NCBI GenBank assembly: GCA_035548175.1
Contig: DASZTO010000016.1
Coordinates: 1 to 34,008 of the forward strand
From: CALCHA01 sp035548175
Lineage (GTDB): Bacteria; Planctomycetota; Phycisphaerae; WQYP01
Direction: 5' to 3'
DNA: 34,008 nucleotides
Of this stretch, positions 31,247 through 34,008 are shown piece by piece. Each line of letters starts with the position of its first letter. Positions within the stretch are counted from its first letter, which is position 1. The position numbers and the translations under genes are program-made. The notes below the pieces were generated by a model. The model had not been told where the DNA came from. It saw nothing but the letters and a program-made list of their open reading frames with translations, and searched no databases.

Positions 31247-32067
31247 TGCCGACCGTCCTCGCCCCAGCCGCCGCCACCCTCGCCGCCGAAAACCTCTCCT
31301 TCGCCTATGCCCCCGCCGCCCCCAACGCCCTCTCCGACATCTCCTTCACCACCCGCCCCGGCGAAATTATCGCCATCGTCGGCCCCAACGGCTGTGGCAA
31401 ATCCACGCTCCTCCGCCTCCTCGTCGGCGAACTCCTCCCCTCCGCCGGCCGCATCCTCCTCGATTCCACCGATACCCGCCGCCTCTCCCGCACCGCCCTC
31501 GCCCGCCGCCTCGCACTCGTCCCCCAGCTCGCCACCCCCGGCGCCTTCTCCTACACCGTCCGCGAAATCGTCCTTATGGCCCGCCACGCCGCCCACGCCG
31601 GTGGGGGAGGCATGTTGGGTTTGTCCTTCGAGACCGAGGACGACCTCCACGCCGCCGACCTCGCCATGTGGTCCGCCGACGTCCACCACCTCGCCGACCG
31701 CCCCATCACCGCCCTCTCCGGAGGCGAACGCCAACGCGTCGCCATCGCCCGCGCCCTCGCCCAAAACACCCCGCTGCTGTTGCTCGACGAACCCACCACC
31801 GCCCTCGACCTCTACCACCAGCTCGACCTCCTCGACCACCTCCGCGCGCTGGCCGCCCAATCCCGCACCCTCCTCCTCGTCACCCACGACCTCCACCTCG
31901 CCGACACCCTCGCCACCCGCATCCTCCTCATGGACGCAGGCCACCTCCTCGCCGACGGCCCCCCACAACAAATCCTCACGCCCGCCAACTTGGAACCCAT
32001 CTACCACGTCCAAGTCACCCGCCCCGAAAACGCCCCCCTCACCTTCTCCCGCCGCACCACCCCCTAA
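31246..32067 (+). CDS. FecCD/BtuCD-type ABC transporter ATPase
   Basis: A 273-residue ATP-binding subunit with all motifs of an active importer ATPase: Walker A GPNGCGKSTLL, Q-loop ALVPQL, signature LSGGERQRVAIARALAQ, Walker B LLLLDEPTTALD and the switch His in VTHDLHLADT. A glycine-rich insertion (HAGGGGMLG) sits between the Q-loop and the signature. ATG 31246 overlaps the permease stop by one base; a GTG one codon earlier is also possible. It is the last gene of the operon. A GC-rich hairpin (GGGCC-AGC-GGCCC, 32111-32123) follows but lacks a T run. Confidence 0.94.
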   Translation: MPTVLAPAAATLAAENLSFAYAPAAPNALSDISFTTRPGEIIAIVGPNGCGKSTLLRLLVGELLPSAGRILLDSTDTRRLSRTALARRLALVPQLATPGAFSYTVREIVLMARHAAHAGGGGMLGLSFETEDDLHAADLAMWSADVHHLADRPITALSGGERQRVAIARALAQNTPLLLLDEPTTALDLYHQLDLLDHLRALAAQSRTLLLVTHDLHLADTLATRILLMDAGHLLADGPPQQILTPANLEPIYHVQVTRPENAPLTFSRRTTP

Positions 32068-32169
32068 CGCACCGCCAATTAAACGCCACCGCTCCCCGTC
32101 GTGTAGCGCCGGGCCAGCGGCCCGCCGGTCCGACGATGCGAAGCGAGGCGCCATCTACCTCCACAAATC

Positions 32170-32556
32170 CTACAAATACCGCAACGACCCACACATCCAA
32201 AACGCCACCACGTGCGCTCCCACCGCCACGCCCGTAATCGCCGCCCCTACAACCCACGGCCCTCTCCCTCCCCACGCCACCCCCGCCACCCCTCCCTCAA
32301 TCGGCAACTGTGCCACGGCCATCGCCAGCGACGCCAAACCAATCGTGTCATGCGTCATCCGCGTGACCAGCATCGCATACGGAAAAAGCAGCCGCGCAAA
32401 AAAATAATCCCCGTGCCCCCCACCCGCAGAAACAAACGCCAGAAACAACGCCGGCAACGTAAGCACCGCCCCGCTCCCCACCCCCAGCACCACCGCCACC
32501 CACCGCGGCATCCTCCGCCCCAACCTCGACGAATATCCCAACGCCCGCTCCGTCAC
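32170..32556 (-). CDS. Small hydrophobic membrane protein
   Basis: A 128-residue protein with three to four predicted membrane helices (WVAVVLGVGSGAVLTLPALF, YAMLVTRMTHDTIGLASLAM, WVVGAAITGVAVGAHVVAF). The frame is open further upstream, but a GGGAG 6-7 bases before GTG 32556 marks the likely start. No family is recognised. A short periodic repeat (32591-32620) lies just upstream. Confidence 0.6.
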   Translation of the reverse strand: MTERALGYSSRLGRRMPRWVAVVLGVGSGAVLTLPALFLAFVSAGGGHGDYFFARLLFPYAMLVTRMTHDTIGLASLAMAVAQLPIEGGVAGVAWGGRGPWVVGAAITGVAVGAHVVAFWMCGSLRYL

Positions 32557-32590
32557 GACAAACTCCCAACCAACCCTCCCCCCGTCGCCC

Positions 32591-32620
32591 CTCCGTGCTC
32601 TCAGTGTTCTCCGTGGTTTT
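32591..32620. repeat. CTCCGTGCT-type short periodic repeat
   Basis: CTCCGTGCT, CTCAGTGTT and CTCCGTGG follow each other with a 9-base period and end in GTGG. This is the same layout as the elements at 241-270 and 16161-16196 although the unit differs. Confidence 0.6.
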
Positions 32621-32661
32621 AACCGATACCTTGCTCGCACGCACCGCCGATCGCGAATGCC

Positions 32662-32871
32662 TCACCCCACCTCCACGAACGCCGCCGATGTCCGCGCCGC
32701 CGGCACCGGCTCCCCCTCTTCGCGCAGCCCGTCCAGATGAAACTCAATCGCCTCGTGCATGTTCGCCTCGCACTCGTCGCGCGTCGCACCTGTCGAAACA
32801 CACCCCGGAAGATCCGGACTGTATGCCGAAAAACCCGTGTCCGTTGGCTCGATGACAATCAGATATTTCAT
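32662..32871 (-). CDS. hicB: HicB-family antitoxin (N-terminal domain type)
   Basis: A 69-residue protein with the HicB partially degraded RNase H-like fold: KYLIVIEPTDTGFSAYSPDL, PGCVSTGATRDECEANMHEA and IEFHLDGLREEGEPVPAA. No C-terminal DNA-binding domain follows, so it is the short form. HicB neutralises the HicA RNase encoded immediately upstream. Its ATG overlaps the hicA stop (ATGA), which couples translation. Confidence 0.93.
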   Translation of the reverse strand: MKYLIVIEPTDTGFSAYSPDLPGCVSTGATRDECEANMHEAIEFHLDGLREEGEPVPAARTSAAFVEVG

Positions 32872-33053
32872 TTGAGACCCGCCTGCTTCAGTATGCTGTT
32901 GAGCGTGCCGGGAGCAAGATCATCGCTCGCCTTCCCCGGCACCGTCACAACCCCGCGCTTGACCAGATGGTTGAACTGACGATGGCTCCCACGTGTACGA
33001 ACGTGCCGCCAACCGTCCGATTCAATCAATCGAATCACGTCGCGAACTTTCAC
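32868..33053 (-). CDS. hicA: HicA-family mRNA interferase toxin
   Basis: A 61-residue dsRBD-like toxin that cuts mRNA. KVRDVIRLIESDGWRHVRTR, GSHRQFNHLVKRG (with the catalytic His in G-S-H-R-Q), VVTVPGKASDDLAPGTLNSI and LKQAGLK match the family over the whole length. The start is GTG 33053. No ribosome binding site is present; instead a TATACT box ends 7 bases upstream, so the transcript may be leaderless. It precedes hicB, the usual order. Confidence 0.94.
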   Translation of the reverse strand: MKVRDVIRLIESDGWRHVRTRGSHRQFNHLVKRGVVTVPGKASDDLAPGTLNSILKQAGLK

Positions 33054-33060
33054 ATACAGC

Positions 33061-33066
33061 AGTATA
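33061..33066 (-). promoter_or_regulatory. -10 box of hicAB
   Basis: TATACT on the minus strand is separated from the hicA GTG by only 7 bases (GCTGTAT). No convincing -35 box is seen at 16-18 bases. The same TATACT-to-start geometry is found at arsR (14703-14715). Confidence 0.45.
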
Positions 33067-33126
33067 CCCGTGCGCGATCGAAAGACGGTGTCGGTTTTTC
33101 AATGCGGGTTCCCGCCGTCGCCCCTC

Positions 33127-33960
33127 TCACTTCCCATCACTCGTCCCCACCTCCACCTTCCCCCCCGCACCCGCCTCCAGCGCCACTCCCCGAAACTCCA
33201 CCCACTGATCATACGCCCGCACCGAATACACCACCTTCGCCACATCCGCCGGCCGCACATCCGAAAACTCGAAAATCGTCATCCGATACTCCGTCCCGCC
33301 CAACCCTTCCGTCCCCGTCGACGCGTGCGCCTTCCCCGCCTTGTCCGTCAACTCCAGCCGCCGCTCCTGCGCCGGTCCCGTCGTCGGCTCGCTCACCACC
33401 ACCACCGTCTTCCCATCCCCTTCCAGCACCCCGGTCATCGCGATATCCCCCGTCGACTCCGCCCCGCGCCCATCGGTATCCGCCACCGTTTTCCACTTCC
33501 CCGCCGCCACCGCCACCCGCACCGTCCCCGACTCCGTCTCCCCCTTCACCCGCGCCACCTCCATCCCCTCCCACGCCCCATCGCTTCCCCGAGAACTCGA
33601 ACTCCCCGTCGCGCCATCCATCTCCACCGCCACGCTCGGCTCCTCCCCGCTCGCCCCCTTCCCCCCCTCCACCCGCACCGCCACCCGCACCACCCGCTGC
33701 CCCACCTCCACCGACACCTTCTGCTCTCTCGCCCGCTCCCCCAACCGCTCCGTCGGCGCCCCATGCATCGCCACCCCATCCGCCGTCCACCACGTCTCCC
33801 CGTCCGTCACCCCCATCACCTCCACCTGCACCCCCGACTTCAGCGTCCCCGCCCCCGCCGGCGCCACCACCAACCCCCCCAAAGAATCCGCCCCCCACGC
33901 ACCAACCGCCATCCCCCCCAACACCACCACCCCACCCGACATCCACAACCCAAAACGCAT
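33127..33960 (-). CDS. Secreted protein of unknown function
   Basis: A 277-residue exported protein. GGAGG lies 7 bases before ATG 33960. The signal peptide runs RFGLWMSGGVVVLGGMAVGA, with cleavage likely after A-W-G-A. The mature part is beta-rich (VEVGQRVVRVAVRVEGGKG, GTVRVAVAAGKWKTVADTDG) and ends in a more conserved-looking segment, TEYRMTIFEFSDVRPADVAK and VVYSVRAYDQWVEFRGVAL. No cofactor or catalytic motif is recognised. Confidence 0.7.
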   Translation of the reverse strand: MRFGLWMSGGVVVLGGMAVGAWGADSLGGLVVAPAGAGTLKSGVQVEVMGVTDGETWWTADGVAMHGAPTERLGERAREQKVSVEVGQRVVRVAVRVEGGKGASGEEPSVAVEMDGATGSSSSRGSDGAWEGMEVARVKGETESGTVRVAVAAGKWKTVADTDGRGAESTGDIAMTGVLEGDGKTVVVVSEPTTGPAQERRLELTDKAGKAHASTGTEGLGGTEYRMTIFEFSDVRPADVAKVVYSVRAYDQWVEFRGVALEAGAGGKVEVGTSDGK

Positions 33961-34008
33961 GACCAATCCTCCAAACCTCGCTGAACAATCCGACGATGTC
34001 CCCCCCCG

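Noticed and set aside
32111..32123. GGGCC-AGC-GGCCC hairpin after the ABC ATPase as a terminator
   Set aside because: No T tract follows on the plus strand; short GC palindromes are frequent in this composition.

Overview
The window looks like chromosomal DNA of a high-GC member of the Planctomycetes, probably a Phycisphaerae-like lineage. The evidence is two tandem PEP-CTERM surface proteins, a TIGR03067-type lipoprotein, a DUF4190/pseudopilin-like fusion, several secreted carbohydrate-active enzymes, and ordinary housekeeping genes (rho, lipA, rsfS, a CAU tRNA). No rRNA, insertion sequence, prophage or CRISPR array is visible. The assignment rests on family content only.

Layout. 1-2.6 kb: start of a secreted protein, a short Rho factor and a glycerophosphodiester phosphodiesterase, all on the minus strand. 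2.6-8.3 kb: an orphan ORF start that runs into a BshC-like gene, a GT2 glycosyltransferase, two PEP-CTERM paralogues and a secreted esterase. 8.3-16 kb (plus strand): lipoyl synthase; a c-di-AMP (ydaO-type) riboswitch ahead of a KimA-like APC permease with a C-terminal universal-stress-like domain; an orphan RnfD/NqrB-like membrane protein; RsfS carrying a long acidic and histone-H1-like tail; and an ArsR regulator with SRPBCC and SnoaL-like genes. 16.2-19.5 kb (minus): an esterase lipoprotein, a family 4 rhamnogalacturonan lyase and a TIGR03067 lipoprotein. 19.7-22.8 kb (plus): an alpha/beta hydrolase with Asp at the nucleophile elbow, a DUF4190 fusion and a low-complexity lipoprotein. 22.8-29.1 kb (minus): an RMD1/YagE-like membrane protein, a CAU tRNA, a SEC-C protein and a GH106-type alpha-L-rhamnosidase. 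29.2-32.1 kb: a complete FecCD/BtuCD-type import operon. 32.1-34 kb: a small membrane protein, a HicAB toxin-antitoxin pair and a secreted protein.

Functional themes. The PL4 lyase, the linked esterase and the GH106 enzyme suggest use of rhamnogalacturonan (pectin) or a similar rhamnose-rich polymer. Potassium uptake appears to be under c-di-AMP control at the RNA level. Several start regions are unusual: two putatively leaderless promoters (arsR, hicA), a possible AUU start for rsfS, and a nested inverted repeat ahead of a PEP-CTERM gene.

By eye, the plus strand is G-rich from about 2.84 kb to about 16 kb and C-rich on both sides, whatever the gene direction. This suggests a roughly 13-kb inverted block whose left edge coincides with the truncated orphan ORF and whose right edge coincides with a long inverted repeat. 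Short elements with 9-10-base periodicity ending in GTGG occur in three intergenic regions.
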